From positions 3,472,001 to 3,536,000 of the forward strand of contig OY969623.1 of NCBI GenBank assembly GCA_963701675.1: DNA of 64,000 nt, read 5' to 3'. The translations under genes and the position numbers were made by a program. The notes under the pieces were generated by a model. That model had not been told where the DNA came from. It saw nothing but the letters and a program-made list of their open reading frames with translations, and made no database searches. The stretch comes from G963701675 sp963701675 (lineage in GTDB: Bacteria > Planctomycetota > Planctomycetia > Gemmatales > Gemmataceae). The first letter of the stretch is position 1, and every line of letters starts with the position of its first letter. Positions 1 to 7,956 of the stretch are shown here, one piece after another.

Positions 1-663
1 CGTACCGGCCCGATTGGCGGCCGGCTGCGGCATGATCCATTCGGCGTCGACCCAATGTTTCGTCACGACCACTTTGTGCGCCGGCCAACTGGCGATCTCC
101 GGAGCATAGGCCGTCACATAGGTGTCTCCCTCCACGGCCGAGGAGATCACGCACCAGGTCTGCCCGGGGCGAATGACGAAATCATCATTAGGATTGTCCG
201 TGCCGCGCGTGACTCGGTGTTCGCAGTAATCCGTGTAACTGACCGCATACTTGTTATCGACCTTGTAGCCACGCCCGGGGAAGTAGCCACTCTCATCGAC
301 CTCGACGATGTTGCCGACACCCTCGAGCATCCACTCTACACGACGGTTCCGCCGTGGTTTGCCGTGCTCATCGTAAACCGTGGCAATTAACACATGCGAT
401 GTTCGCACCGGATTCGTGCCGTCCAGCGGTCGAACTTCCAGCCGGCAGGCATGCGGATCAAAGTTGGTGAAGTAGCCCCAGCCAGGTGGTTTAGCATGGG
501 TGCGGATGATGTCGCCGGTGGGTAACAGACGCGGAAAATAGCTAGGATTCTGACTGACGCCGAAGCAGCCGCACAGCGCAACGAAGCTCAAGGCCAAAAC
601 GCCGAAGGCGGGCCTCAGCGTTCGCCAATAGGCGGAGAACGTCGGCTTCCCGGCGGCACCCAT
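1..663 (-). CDS. Partial planctomycete lipoprotein with Ig-like (DUF11-type) domain
   Basis: Incomplete: 221 codons run from an ATG at 663 to the window edge without a stop. Residues 15-33 form a hydrophobic signal segment ending in a lipobox-like FVALCGC, so Cys33 is a likely lipidation site and the protein would be anchored in the envelope. The body reads as an Ig-like region (HVLIATVYDEHGKPRRN, then EWMLEGVG and WCVISSAVEGDTYVTAYAPE). Planctomycetes commonly carry such proteins, annotated as DUF11-domain or large cysteine-rich membrane proteins. It is the first gene of a series of minus-strand genes. The molecular function is unknown; a surface structural role is an inference from family resemblance. 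Confidence 0.75.
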   Translation of the reverse strand, partial: MGAAGKPTFSAYWRTLRPAFGVLALSFVALCGCFGVSQNPSYFPRLLPTGDIIRTHAKPPGWGYFTNFDPHACRLEVRPLDGTNPVRTSHVLIATVYDEHGKPRRNRRVEWMLEGVGNIVEVDESGYFPGRGYKVDNKYAVSYTDYCEHRVTRGTDNPNDDFVIRPGQTWCVISSAVEGDTYVTAYAPEIASWPAHKVVVTKHWVDAEWIMPQPAANRAGT

Positions 664-898
664 GGACGGTCTATCCCTATCTACGGACGAAGTCTTTCGT
701 GCCGCGGCGTGTATACGGGAAGCGGGGAGTTTTGCAAGGTGAATCGGAAGGTTCGTGGCCACTGGCCAGGAAGTTGGCCACGTACTCGCAAGGTCGCAAG
801 TGTTTCTTGTTTTCGGGCAGCTTGAGTACGGCTAGGACGCGGTGCTCGAGTTCCGCGAAATGCTGGCATGTCTCGTATTTCGGAATTCCGTGCCCATG

Positions 899-1461
899 TC
901 ATTCATCTCCAGGCGCGAATGCGGCGGCGTTGAGTATTTCTCGGACTTTCTCGATTCCCAATCGTCCGAGTGTTTCGATGTTGCGCCGCGGAATATCGAG
1001 CAGGGTTTTCGGATCGGTTGCGGCACCCGAAATGCTCTCTTCGCGGAGCAAATGCACCATCGGATAGGGCGATCGATTCGTGTAATTCTCTACCGAATCG
1101 TGAGCCGTGCCTGCGAACTGGTAGTCCGGGTGAAAGCTCGCGACCTGAATGATTCCCCCGAGGCCGAGATCCTGTACTGTCCGGTCCGCGACAATCAGGA
1201 AATCGTTGTAGTCGACGAACTTCACGAGTGGCGCGGGTGAATTACCAGCGTCGTTTCCACCTCGCCGCGTTCAGCTGATGCGAGAAACTGAAGCTCAGTA
1301 GCGATGATCGCCGCCAAGACCACGGCATCCGTGGTGTCATTAACGATGTAGCGAATCCTTTCTCCCTTGAACACGCGTTCGGCAAATGGGCAAAGATTGA
1401 GCCCGATCACTATGGACGATATCCAGCGACGCGTCCGGTCGATTACTTGTTGTGGTTCCAT
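899..1461 (-). pseudogene. DUF1415 family protein, frameshifted
   Basis: Two overlapping frames together rebuild one DUF1415 protein. The N-terminal half (1461 to 1222) has RRWISSIVIGLNLCPFAERV and ends LVIHPRHS-stop. The C-terminal half (to the TGA at 899) has KFVDYNDFLIVAD, IQVASFHPDYQFAGT, NYTNRSPYPMVHLLRE and RNIETLGRLG, all family hallmarks. Restoring one base near 1228-1234 gives HPR-x-LVKFVDYNDFL, so a single-base deletion explains the break. The GTG at 1225 could start the second half but would lack the conserved NLCPFA segment. The biochemical role of DUF1415 is unknown. Because the rest is well conserved, a sequencing indel is as likely as a true pseudogene. Confidence 0.85.
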
Positions 1462-1481
1462 CCGTCAGTCCGAACAACCCC

Positions 1482-2273
1482 TTATCCAGACGTTGGCAGA
1501 CGTCGGCGCTTCTTTTGTTGGCGCCGTCGCAGGCGCAGGTTACCGTCGGCATGATAGGTCAGCAGCAACGCCCCCACTTCGGCATGGCATTCGAATAGCG
1601 CGCCGATCAGAGTTTCCTCATCCGGCCATGGATAGGCATAGATCACATCGAAATCTGCGGGGCTGAGATCTAAGCCTAATCCAGGAATCTGTTGTGTCGT
1701 AAGCCAGGCAAACCGCTCGTTGGGGCCAATGCGTGCCGCGCTCTCCATGGAAATGAAGCTACCTTCAATAAACTCAACGCACACGTCGAAATCGGCGGCG
1801 ATCTCTCGGGCAGCATCGACGAGTTTGCCTTCGATCTCGATGCCATAGGCATCAAATCCGAGCATGCCCGCCAGACAGGCCACCACACCAAATCCGCTTC
1901 CCCATTCGCAGAAACGTTCCCCGCGTGCCAGGTCGCTCTCCACCAGGCGCTGGAGTGTCATGAAGACCCGAGCATAGTCGCTTGGCACAAAACCCGGAAT
2001 GTTTCGATCAAGTTGGAATCGTTCGATGCGACGGTCCGCTTCGTCGAGGAAAGCTTGAATGTCACTGGGAAGTGCGTTTATTTCGGTCGGAAAGCTTAAG
2101 TCCATTCCATCCATTCCAAGCATGGCGTGCACCTTCGAAAGATTCCTAGCATCGGGTCTCGGCAGGCGATTGTCAATCATAAGCCCCGATATTGAGTGGT
2201 AAACGTCGATTTCGTCCGAAGTGACAATTGACGTGTTCTTCGAAGCATCGCCCCGATTGCGCGAAACCGCCAT
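1482..2273 (-). CDS. Class I SAM-dependent methyltransferase-like protein
   Basis: The protein of up to 263 residues carries a Rossmann-type motif I, FCEWGSGFGVVACLAGMLGF, followed by GIEIEGKLVDAAREIA (acidic residue after strand 2) and a later FDVIYAYPWPDEE segment. This is the pattern of class I methyltransferases; the substrate is not recognisable. The N-terminus before MDLSFPTEINALPSD has low similarity to the core, so the true start may be the Met near 2105 rather than 2273. The C-terminal tail (RLRRRQQKKRRRLPTSG) is very basic. The gene stands alone between the DUF1415 remnant and the interrupted transglutaminase-like gene. Confidence 0.7.
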   Translation of the reverse strand: MAVSRNRGDASKNTSIVTSDEIDVYHSISGLMIDNRLPRPDARNLSKVHAMLGMDGMDLSFPTEINALPSDIQAFLDEADRRIERFQLDRNIPGFVPSDYARVFMTLQRLVESDLARGERFCEWGSGFGVVACLAGMLGFDAYGIEIEGKLVDAAREIAADFDVCVEFIEGSFISMESAARIGPNERFAWLTTQQIPGLGLDLSPADFDVIYAYPWPDEETLIGALFECHAEVGALLLTYHADGNLRLRRRQQKKRRRLPTSG

Positions 2274-2377
2274 CCGCGAGTAGCTGATACTCCAGATTGT
2301 TGCGCCTGGTGGAATCCCTCGAGTAAGCGTCGCCGACGAGCAATTTCGATTACTTTCTTACCGAGGGCATGATTCGC

Positions 2378-3052
2378 CTATTTTGATTCGTCCTGGGACA
2401 ACGAGTTCAGGAGCCCGGTTAGCCTGACGGTTCCGCCCTTTCGCGCAGCATCCAACAATTCCTGGCGCCGATCTTCAAGCCGCCGACTGACCTTCGCTTT
2501 ATTCGCCAATTTGTCATGCATTCGCCACCCCGCCTCAAAAAGCGCGTTTAGCTCTCCTGGGTTCCCTAGGAGTGCCGCTTCAGGTGTCGCGAGGCTTGAA
2601 GTGTCTTCCGCCTTCCGGCGCAGATAGTCCGGTCGTAGTTCTTTGGAAAGCTCCTGTACCGCCATATACGGCGCGCCTGGAGCAACCCCTCGTTCGCGCG
2701 GATTTTGAAACGCGTTGTCTTCGTCTTCAGGGTTCGCCACGTTTAGAACGACCAAACTGGACGGCGACGGTTGGTGTTCATTAATCGAAGTTTCTAGCCA
2801 AACCCAACCGGCGCCAGGATGCCAATACTCTATCAACCAGTGTTCATAAAGCGGCCCGGACCACGTCGGCAAGTGTGCAACCGTTCGCGCCGGGATGCCT
2901 CGGGCCCGGAGTAGCGCCGCCGCCAGATTGGCTCGGCTCGTGCACGAACCTCCGCACTTCAATGCGTTGCTCGCATCCAGCCCGCCGAACTGTTCGCCGC
3001 GCACCGGATTAGTCGACGTGAACTCCATGACCTTCTTCGCGTACGTGCCGCA
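2378..3052 (-). pseudogene. Transglutaminase-like protein, C-terminal part, cut by the IS1-like element
   Basis: This is the distal part of a gene that begins at 6626; the mobile element at 3053-5789 separates the two. After the junction the frame reads CGTYAKKVMEFTSTNP and continues into a transglutaminase-like core: KCGGSCTSRANLAAALLRA (catalytic-type Cys with the following helix), then LYEHWLIEYW (His) and GWVWLETS (acidic position). The arrangement matches the Cys-His-Asp/Glu triad of the transglutaminase/peptidase superfamily. Without the upstream part it lacks its signal peptide and DUF3887-like domain, so it is unlikely to be functional. An internal ATG at 3028 could yield a cytosolic 216-residue fragment. 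Confidence 0.85.
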
Positions 3053-3080
3053 GGTAGTGTCTTAACTCAGCGTTGATTTT
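3053..3080 (+). repeat. Left terminal inverted repeat of the IS1-like element
   Basis: The 28-bp end begins GGTAGTGTCTTAACTCAG and is repeated without mismatch, inverted, at 5762-5789. The transposase gene runs outward into it: its last codons and TAA stop (3062) lie inside the repeat. Confidence 0.92.
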
Positions 3081-4013
3081 GCGACTTCTATCAAAAGCTC
3101 ACCTAGATTCCAAACGTGATCGGTCAGTCCGGCTTCCATCGCTGGGGTCTGCTTTAGCGTTTGGTGTGGCCTACAGAAATTATAGAAGCAGAACCACAGC
3201 GACAGCGCCGCTTCGTGATTCGACCATTTCTTGCTGAACGCATTTGTAAGTCTGGTCATTCTCCGAATTGACATTCTCAGGCTCAAATTCGAGCGCTCAA
3301 CATGGCTGGTGCAAATCCGGCTTTCGTCCGGATTGCCACAGCACGGCGTCTTGACGGTTCCGGTCACTTCACCGGGCGAATACTTGTGGTCGTCTTTTGT
3401 CGCATATTGTTTGACCAACTGAGCAAAATCAGCTTGCGGCATATTCGCGGGGATGGCAGTCCGATACGGCGTGAATCCGTCGGTTGTCACCTGGAATCGT
3501 CCTTGTGTTGCCGCTCCCAGCTTGCCAGAGAATTCGTGTGCGTCTTCTGAGGATCGACGGCCAAGATGCCACGCAATTACCATTTTGGTGTAGCGCTCTA
3601 ATGCAACGAAACAGTAAGCGTCGCCGACTTCCAGTTGTCCAGGATATTTCTTGGATCGCGTGCGCTCCTTCATGGAAACAAAGCCCCATACCTCATCCGC
3701 CTGTATATCCTTGACGTTCATCCGACCTGCAAACGATTCGAGAAAGTTCTTGCAGCGATTGCCGACTAGAACCATTGCGGCCATGATTGTGTTTCGGTTG
3801 ACACCGGTTAACCTTTCAACACTTCGAATGCTGTTTCCTTCCAGGATCATACGCAGGCACATTATCGCTTTTGTTGCCGGGATGCGCGCCGCCGAGAGGC
3901 TGTGGAGATTTCGGGGTGAATGTGCGATTGCACTGAAGGCATTGATACCGTTGGCTTCCGTCACGGTTCTTGCCAAACTTCCTTGCCAGACTCTCGCATG
4001 TCTCACATTGCAT
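3062..4013 (-). CDS. IS1-type DDE transposase encoded in two frames
   Basis: The first frame starts at ATG 4013 with a zinc-ribbon: MQCETCES then YQCLQCNRTF (C-x2-C twice). After PQPLGG near 3890 the homology moves to a second frame, AARIPATKAIMCLRMILEG, which continues to the TAA at 3062. The second frame holds an HTH-like stretch (SVERLTGVNRNTI) and a catalytic triad pattern: DEVWGFV, TTDGFTPY and SHVERSNL. IS1 transposases are known to join two frames by -1 frameshifting. Here the shift needed is +1 (or -2), so this copy is either frameshift-mutated or uses a different mechanism. Transcription appears to start at the start codon itself (see the promoter entry). Confidence 0.85.
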
Positions 4014-4099
4014 GTCTTTATCGTACCGACAATAACGGTACATGTCAATCGGAAAAATGGAGTTGACACGATATTTTTTGCCGGTACATTAAGGGTATG
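4011..4099. promoter_or_regulatory. Divergent promoter pair of the IS1-like element
   Basis: Rightward: TTGACA (4063-4068), 16 bases, TACATT (4085-4090), then the ATG at 4097. Leftward: TTGACA (complement of 4043-4048), 17 bases, TACGAT (complement of 4020-4025), then the ATG at 4013. Both are near-consensus sigma70-type promoters. In both the -10 box ends about 6 bases before the start codon, so each predicted transcript begins at or within a base or two of the ATG, i.e. leaderless mRNA. This is inferred from sequence spacing only. Confidence 0.7.
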
Positions 4100-4342
4100 G
4101 AAAAAAAGCAACTAAAGCGAGGAAGGCCACCAAAGCCACCAGATCGAGCTAAGAGCGAGTATCTTGACATTCGGATTGGTCCTGCCGAAAAGGAATCGTT
4201 CAGAGACGCAGCCGAACTTGCTGGTCTAGACTTGTCTGCGTGGGTACGTGAACGACTCAGGGCAAATGCGCGAAAAGAACTAGAAGCGGCGAACCGACCA
4301 GTGGCATTTCTGGGCCGACTTCACAAGACTGATCGGAGCTAG
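4097..4342 (+). CDS. Small ribbon-helix-helix-like passenger protein
   Basis: An 81-residue basic protein. After a lysine/proline-rich N-terminus (KKQLKRGRPPKPPDRAK) comes EYLDIRIGPAEKESFRDAAE followed by LAGLDLSAWVRERLRANARK. This is the strand-helix-helix layout of ribbon-helix-helix DNA-binding proteins (MobC-like, DUF1778-like or antitoxin-like). It is the first gene of the passenger operon in the IS1-like element, 5 bases before the next gene. A regulator of the operon or a contributor to transposon-end binding are both possible; neither is shown. Start chosen at the ATG directly downstream of the promoter. Confidence 0.65.
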   Translation: MEKKQLKRGRPPKPPDRAKSEYLDIRIGPAEKESFRDAAELAGLDLSAWVRERLRANARKELEAANRPVAFLGRLHKTDRS

Positions 4343-4347
4343 TTCAA

Positions 4348-4809
4348 ATGGGCAAAGTGCGTCGTTCGCATGGACCGAAGAAAACAATCCCGCTTCTGGC
4401 CGCGGCCATCGTCTGTGAGAACATTTTAACTGAAACGGAAAACGTCCAAAGTGCCATAAGAATCGTGGATCATGTGACTCTTCCGCACGCGGGTGCGCCA
4501 ACTAAGGGCATGGGCATTCAACTGCCTTTAATGCTGTTTCTTGCTTTCAAGGTTGGTGACAACTCAGGCGGCGAGAGGGAAATGACGTGGGAACTGGTCA
4601 GTCCGTCTGGAAAAAAGAACGAGTTGAAGCCGATGACGTTGCACTTTGCCAAAGATACACCGAATGCAGGATACACAATACGGGCCAATGTCGTTTTGAA
4701 ATACGAAAAAGAGGGCGTTTACTGGTATAACATTTATGTTGAAGGGAGTTTGATCACTCGGATACCGATCAAGGTAAGCATTGCACCAAAGCAAGAGGCA
4801 AGCAGCTGA
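4348..4809 (+). CDS. DUF6941-like passenger protein
   Basis: A 153-residue protein of unknown function. The pattern IVCENILTETENVQSAIRIV near the N-terminus, a central beta-rich region (WELVSPSGKKNELKPMTLHF) and the ending VYWYNIYVEGSLITRIPIKV resemble the DUF6941 family, whose members share a C-E-x-V/I and a YWF-x-V-x-L-x-G frame. No membrane segment is visible. It is the second passenger gene in the IS1-like element, 5 bases after the RHH-like gene and overlapping a possible TTG start of the next. Family assignment is by pattern memory and is tentative. Confidence 0.5.
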   Translation: MGKVRRSHGPKKTIPLLAAAIVCENILTETENVQSAIRIVDHVTLPHAGAPTKGMGIQLPLMLFLAFKVGDNSGGEREMTWELVSPSGKKNELKPMTLHFAKDTPNAGYTIRANVVLKYEKEGVYWYNIYVEGSLITRIPIKVSIAPKQEASS

Positions 4810-4837
4810 CTCGCAGCTGGAGGAAAATTTGGCTAGA

Positions 4838-5359
4838 ATGATATATGACGCTCGAACATCGAATTTGGCTGAGGATTTCGGCGTCGTTGGATATGTCAGA
4901 TATGTTCGCGAAAGAACAAGAAGTCATTACTCCGCACGCAACGTCTATCACGCAAAAACGCATTACGCGCCAATCACCTATCTGGGCAGCGGTGGAAGCC
5001 GAATGATGCGGCCAATTCGCACGCAGACCGCTACCCCCCCCGGACGGCGAGATCATATCACAGAAGTCAAGCCTGTTGGGTCGTCAAAGTTATTCATCAG
5101 GTTCGCCGACGGAAAAGCAGACACATGGACTTTGAAACAGCTTGAATTGGACCCCACCAACCTAGTCGTGTCATCAATAAGAGCAACAAAACCGGGAACT
5201 GCACTTAGAGCTAAGACGAAGCGAGGAGACATCATCAAACTCGATTCGTCTTGTCTTCGGGCTGCAATTGATCCTGTCTACAACAATGAACTTGAGAAGG
5301 CATTTCTCGCAATTCGCGGTCCGATTGACGATTTGATAGTGACTCACCCCCGCAAATAA
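4838..5359 (+). CDS. Hypothetical passenger protein
   Basis: Not recognised with confidence. The frame is open from a TTG at 4781, but the ATG at 4838, preceded by GGAGG at about 4819, is the more likely start and gives 173 residues. The C-terminal half has a short beta-rich module, ITEVKPVGSSKLFIRFADGK, which vaguely resembles DUF2442-type domains, then a charged region ending IDDLIVTHPRK. It lies directly upstream of the MazF-type toxin gene. It could be the antitoxin or an accessory of that toxin, but the sequence does not prove this. Confidence 0.5.
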   Translation: MIYDARTSNLAEDFGVVGYVRYVRERTRSHYSARNVYHAKTHYAPITYLGSGGSRMMRPIRTQTATPPGRRDHITEVKPVGSSKLFIRFADGKADTWTLKQLELDPTNLVVSSIRATKPGTALRAKTKRGDIIKLDSSCLRAAIDPVYNNELEKAFLAIRGPIDDLIVTHPRK

Positions 5360-5385
5360 ATGCGACACTTTGCAGGGTCGATAAA

Positions 5386-5775
5386 GTGGATGAGCCTGAA
5401 TTAGGCAAGCTGATTTGGGCAGACTTTATTGACCCCCAAGGAAATCAGGCTGGGGACCACCCCGCTATTATCCTGACATCAAACAACGAGTATCAGTCTG
5501 GAATACCAATAAAAGTAGTTGTGATTTCCACAAAGCTGCATTACATCCCAAGCGACTGTATGGTCATGATGCTCTGGCAGAGAGGAGGACATCCGCAAAC
5601 CGGATTCAATCGAAAGTGCGCCGCCATTTGTTGCTGGGTCGAAGAGATTGTGGAAGCCGACATCCTTAGATTTGGCAAACAAATCCGTGGAAAGAAGCTC
5701 TATGACGTGATTGCCTGCGTTGCGACCTCCTCAGCTAGGAAACGTGCCGCAGCCCTAAAGAAAAATCAACGCTGA
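5386..5775 (+). CDS. MazF/PemK-family endoribonuclease toxin
   Basis: A 129-residue protein with the PemK/MazF layout: GKLIWADFIDP (first strand), GDHPAIILTSN (the R/H-P-A-x-x-L motif), KVVVISTKLHYIPSD, HPQTGFNRKCAAICCWVEEI and DILRFGKQIRGKKLYDVI. Family members cleave RNA and arrest growth unless bound by an antitoxin. The start is a GTG at 5386; no good Shine-Dalgarno sequence is visible, and translation may be coupled to the upstream gene 26 bases away. The last codons and stop lie in the right terminal repeat of the IS1-like element. No standard MazE/AbrB partner is adjacent, so the antitoxin must be one of the three upstream passenger proteins or be absent. Confidence 0.75.
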   Translation: MDEPELGKLIWADFIDPQGNQAGDHPAIILTSNNEYQSGIPIKVVVISTKLHYIPSDCMVMMLWQRGGHPQTGFNRKCAAICCWVEEIVEADILRFGKQIRGKKLYDVIACVATSSARKRAAALKKNQR

Positions 5776-5789
5776 GTTAAGACACTACC
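5762..5789 (-). repeat. Right terminal inverted repeat of the IS1-like element
   Basis: Exact inverted copy of 3053-3080. The MazF-like toxin gene runs outward into it and takes its last codons and its TGA stop (5773-5775) from the repeat, in a different reading frame from that used by the transposase at the other end. Confidence 0.92.
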
Positions 5790-6626
5790 CGATATCAGTT
5801 GTACCCTGAGTTAACTCCTCCGCCTTGGCTTTGATTCTCGGATCATCGGCTTGAACGCAGCCCGCGCGACGTGTCCACGATTTATGCTCCTTGGGCACTT
5901 CTGGCCGCTCAGCAATCGGAAGATCCGAAGGAGTTTGGTGGGTCACCAGCACCAGCGCTTCCCATTGGACGATGGCACCTTCCTTTGGCGGTGCAACTTT
6001 CACTTCGCATATCCAATTGATTCCGTCTTTACGCAGACGCCAAACGTAACCACGAAGGGCTTCTGGGGGCGACACGTTAAGCGCGAAGTTTATCGGTAGC
6101 TGATCGCGATAGGTGCCCGGGATCGGGAAGGTCACGATGCCCACATCGCCCTCATTGACGGGCACTACCGCCGCGGCACAAGTGGCCGTGATCAAACCCG
6201 GTCCGTTGAGCGGAGCCGGCACAAAAGCCACGTAGGAAATCCGGTTGTCATCCGAAATCTGGATGCGGGCGCGGTACTCGCGCGTACCGAAGTGCAAAGG
6301 GATGTAGGCAAAATTACCGGTCGGGCGGATCTGTAGCCACGGCTTACCCCGCTCTCGGAACGCACCACTATCCTTTCCAGTTTCTGCCAACTCTCTTGGA
6401 GTTTGGGCACGCCCGTGGTCTCGGCATAAACCGGCGAGAGCAATTCCGCAGCCTGATCGAAATCGCCCTTAGCGAAGTGACCGACAAACTGTTCGGCTGT
6501 GCGTAAGAAAGGCGTTTTGTCGGCCGGCGGCTTGACGCCGGGATCTTCATCGCCTGGTCGAGCGCCGACGCTGACGCACGCAGCCAGCAGAACCGGAATC
6601 GCGGCGCAACTAGCAGACACTCTCAT
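5790..6626 (-). pseudogene. Secreted DUF3887/transglutaminase-like protein, N-terminal part, frameshifted and truncated
   Basis: The gene starts at ATG 6626 with a signal peptide (MRVSASCAAIPVLLAACVSV) and a DUF3887-like domain (AEQFVGHFAKGDFDQAAELL). Near 6363 the frame breaks. The continuation GAFRERGKPWLQIRPTGNFA is in another frame and is rejoined by adding one base. That frame runs through a beta-rich linker to AEELTQGTTDIG, where the IS1-like element begins. The transglutaminase-like domain continues beyond the element at 3052-2378. The upstream DUF6624 gene is only 5 bases away, so the two probably formed an operon. The gene is broken twice, once by insertion and once by a single-base indel. 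Confidence 0.82.
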
Positions 6627-6631
6627 CGATT

Positions 6632-7297
6632 TCAGCCTTTGGGTTTCCGAAGTTTGTATGATTGCTCGATCTGCCGAAGATACTCGGCGATCGGCGGGAG
6701 CCCGACACCCTTTCGACGCTGGTCTAACTGATCCGGTTCTTCAACGGGCTGTAGCTCCACTTTGTCGTCTTTGATCGTTGTCTGGGTCCCGTAAACCTGT
6801 TTTTTCCCCTCCTTCAGTCGAACGCGATCCGTCAGATAAGCAAGATGCGTTCCCGACGCCTCTTTGCTTTTGACTGCCGCCTCCAGCAGGCCCAGGCATT
6901 TCTGCTGGAATGGGGGATCATTGTCCGCGTGCTGGACAAGCAGAAAGGCCGCTTGGGCGCCGTCCACACCCACTAAGCTGATCCCCGGCCAACCATGTTT
7001 TTCAATCACGCCTTTCATCCAGGTGGTATTTTCCTTGTCGATCTTCATGCCCTTCTCGGTGAGTTCCCGCATTTGCGTCTTGAGTTCCTCGCTTGGCTCC
7101 GTCCGCTGCTTGGCACTCAACTCGATGATTCGGCGCCGGAAATCCTGGTCTGCCTTAACGCGATCCAGTAGTTCCGAGCGCAGTTGAGGCGCTTTGAGTT
7201 TTTTAGCGGGGTCTTGCGGCAATGGCTCTTGGCCCGGAGCGCTAACTCCGAAGAGTCCTATCATGACCGCGACGTGGATTACTGCGTAGGGGGACAT
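6632..7297 (-). CDS. Secreted DUF6624 family protein
   Basis: A 221-residue protein with an N-terminal signal peptide (MSPYAVIHVAVMIGLFGVSA). The family core is well preserved: NTTWMKGVIEKHGWPGISLV, GAQAAFLLVQHADNDPPFQQ, THLAYLTDRVRLKEG, QVYGTQ and RRKGVGLPPIAEYL. DUF6624 proteins have no known activity. It is the first gene of a probable two-gene minus-strand operon with the broken DUF3887/transglutaminase-like gene 5 bases downstream. It appears intact. Confidence 0.8.
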   Translation of the reverse strand: MSPYAVIHVAVMIGLFGVSAPGQEPLPQDPAKKLKAPQLRSELLDRVKADQDFRRRIIELSAKQRTEPSEELKTQMRELTEKGMKIDKENTTWMKGVIEKHGWPGISLVGVDGAQAAFLLVQHADNDPPFQQKCLGLLEAAVKSKEASGTHLAYLTDRVRLKEGKKQVYGTQTTIKDDKVELQPVEEPDQLDQRRKGVGLPPIAEYLRQIEQSYKLRKPKG

Positions 7298-7836
7298 GTG
7301 TCTTATCCTCGCGTGATGGTTAGATGCGGGCTATGCCAAATTTTTAGCATATCGAAGGGAGGCGGCAAGGGGAGCATGCCTTTACGTATGTTTTCCACTT
7401 CCCGTCTTGGGGTCGAGGACCTCATCCACAACGTAAACGTGGGTATGTCTACGGCCGATTTGTGGTGTTGAATGTCGTTAATGTCTCGCGGATCCCTCGC
7501 GTGACAACCGGCTCCACTGCCCAGATAAAACGTCCATTGCCCAACGGGTGTATCCGCCAGTCGGGAACGCTATTATCTCGGGGAATAATCAGTGTCAGTT
7601 TTGTTTTGACAGCTTTATGTCAAATATGAACTGACTTTGTTGACCCACCCAGTTGCCTCAAACTTCTGTGCCATCGCGCACAAAAATGCCACCGGATCAA
7701 CGTTTTTCCATTTTTGAGCCAGTGCCCTGTGTCCGAAAGCGCCGCCGCGTGACATTTTTGAATCGACCGCCGTGCCGCGCCAAGTCAACAGGCGCCGAAC
7801 CGTGACCGTCCCATACACCGCGCTGAGCCAGTGGTT
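7298..7836. other. Intergenic region without a recognisable gene
   Basis: About 540 bases between the divergently transcribed DUF6624 gene and the hydrolase leader. Reading frames on both strands are short or lack any family resemblance. A minus-strand frame that is open here runs antisense into the hydrolase gene and is judged spurious. No RNA gene was recognised. Confidence 0.5.
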
Positions 7837-7937
7837 GTACTCTGCATCCGTCGTCAACCGTTCTTGGATTTCACTATCCTTTTCCAGCGGCCGTCCGATA
7901 ATCGACCCTATCCGGATTACGTGTTCCGCCGTCTTGT
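7837..7937 (+). promoter_or_regulatory. Shared upstream element, copy A
   Basis: About 100 bases ending 19 bases before the hydrolase start are repeated with few differences at 21778-21880, directly before the phosphoesterase start. The best-conserved part contains TCCTTTTCCAGCGGCCG, CCGATAATC, ACCCTATCCGGAT and CCGCCGTCTTGT. Position and conservation point to a promoter or leader shared by genes for secreted proteins. Which sigma factor or regulator reads it is unknown. Confidence 0.6.
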
Positions 7938-7956
7938 GTTTTACAAGGAGTTGTCC

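Larger units (their letters stand above)
3053..5789. mobile_element. IS1-like element with four passenger genes including a MazF-type toxin
   Basis: A 2737-bp unit is bounded by perfect 28-bp terminal inverted repeats (3053-3080 and 5762-5789) starting GGTAGTGTCTTAACTCAG. The left half encodes an IS1-type DDE transposase on the minus strand. The right half holds a divergent passenger operon: RHH-like protein, DUF6941-like protein, unknown protein, MazF/PemK toxin. It sits inside the DUF3887/transglutaminase gene, whose parts lie on both sides in one orientation. No direct target duplication is visible: the 8 bases before 3053 are GTGCCGCA and those after 5789 are CGATATCA. That suggests later loss at one flank or an unusual insertion. 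IS1 relatives typically begin with GGT and are 0.7-1.2 kb, so this one is long because of its cargo. Confidence 0.88.

Noticed and set aside
3053..5789. Target-site duplication for the IS1-like element
   Set aside because: Flanking bases were compared over 8-14 positions and do not match; none is claimed.
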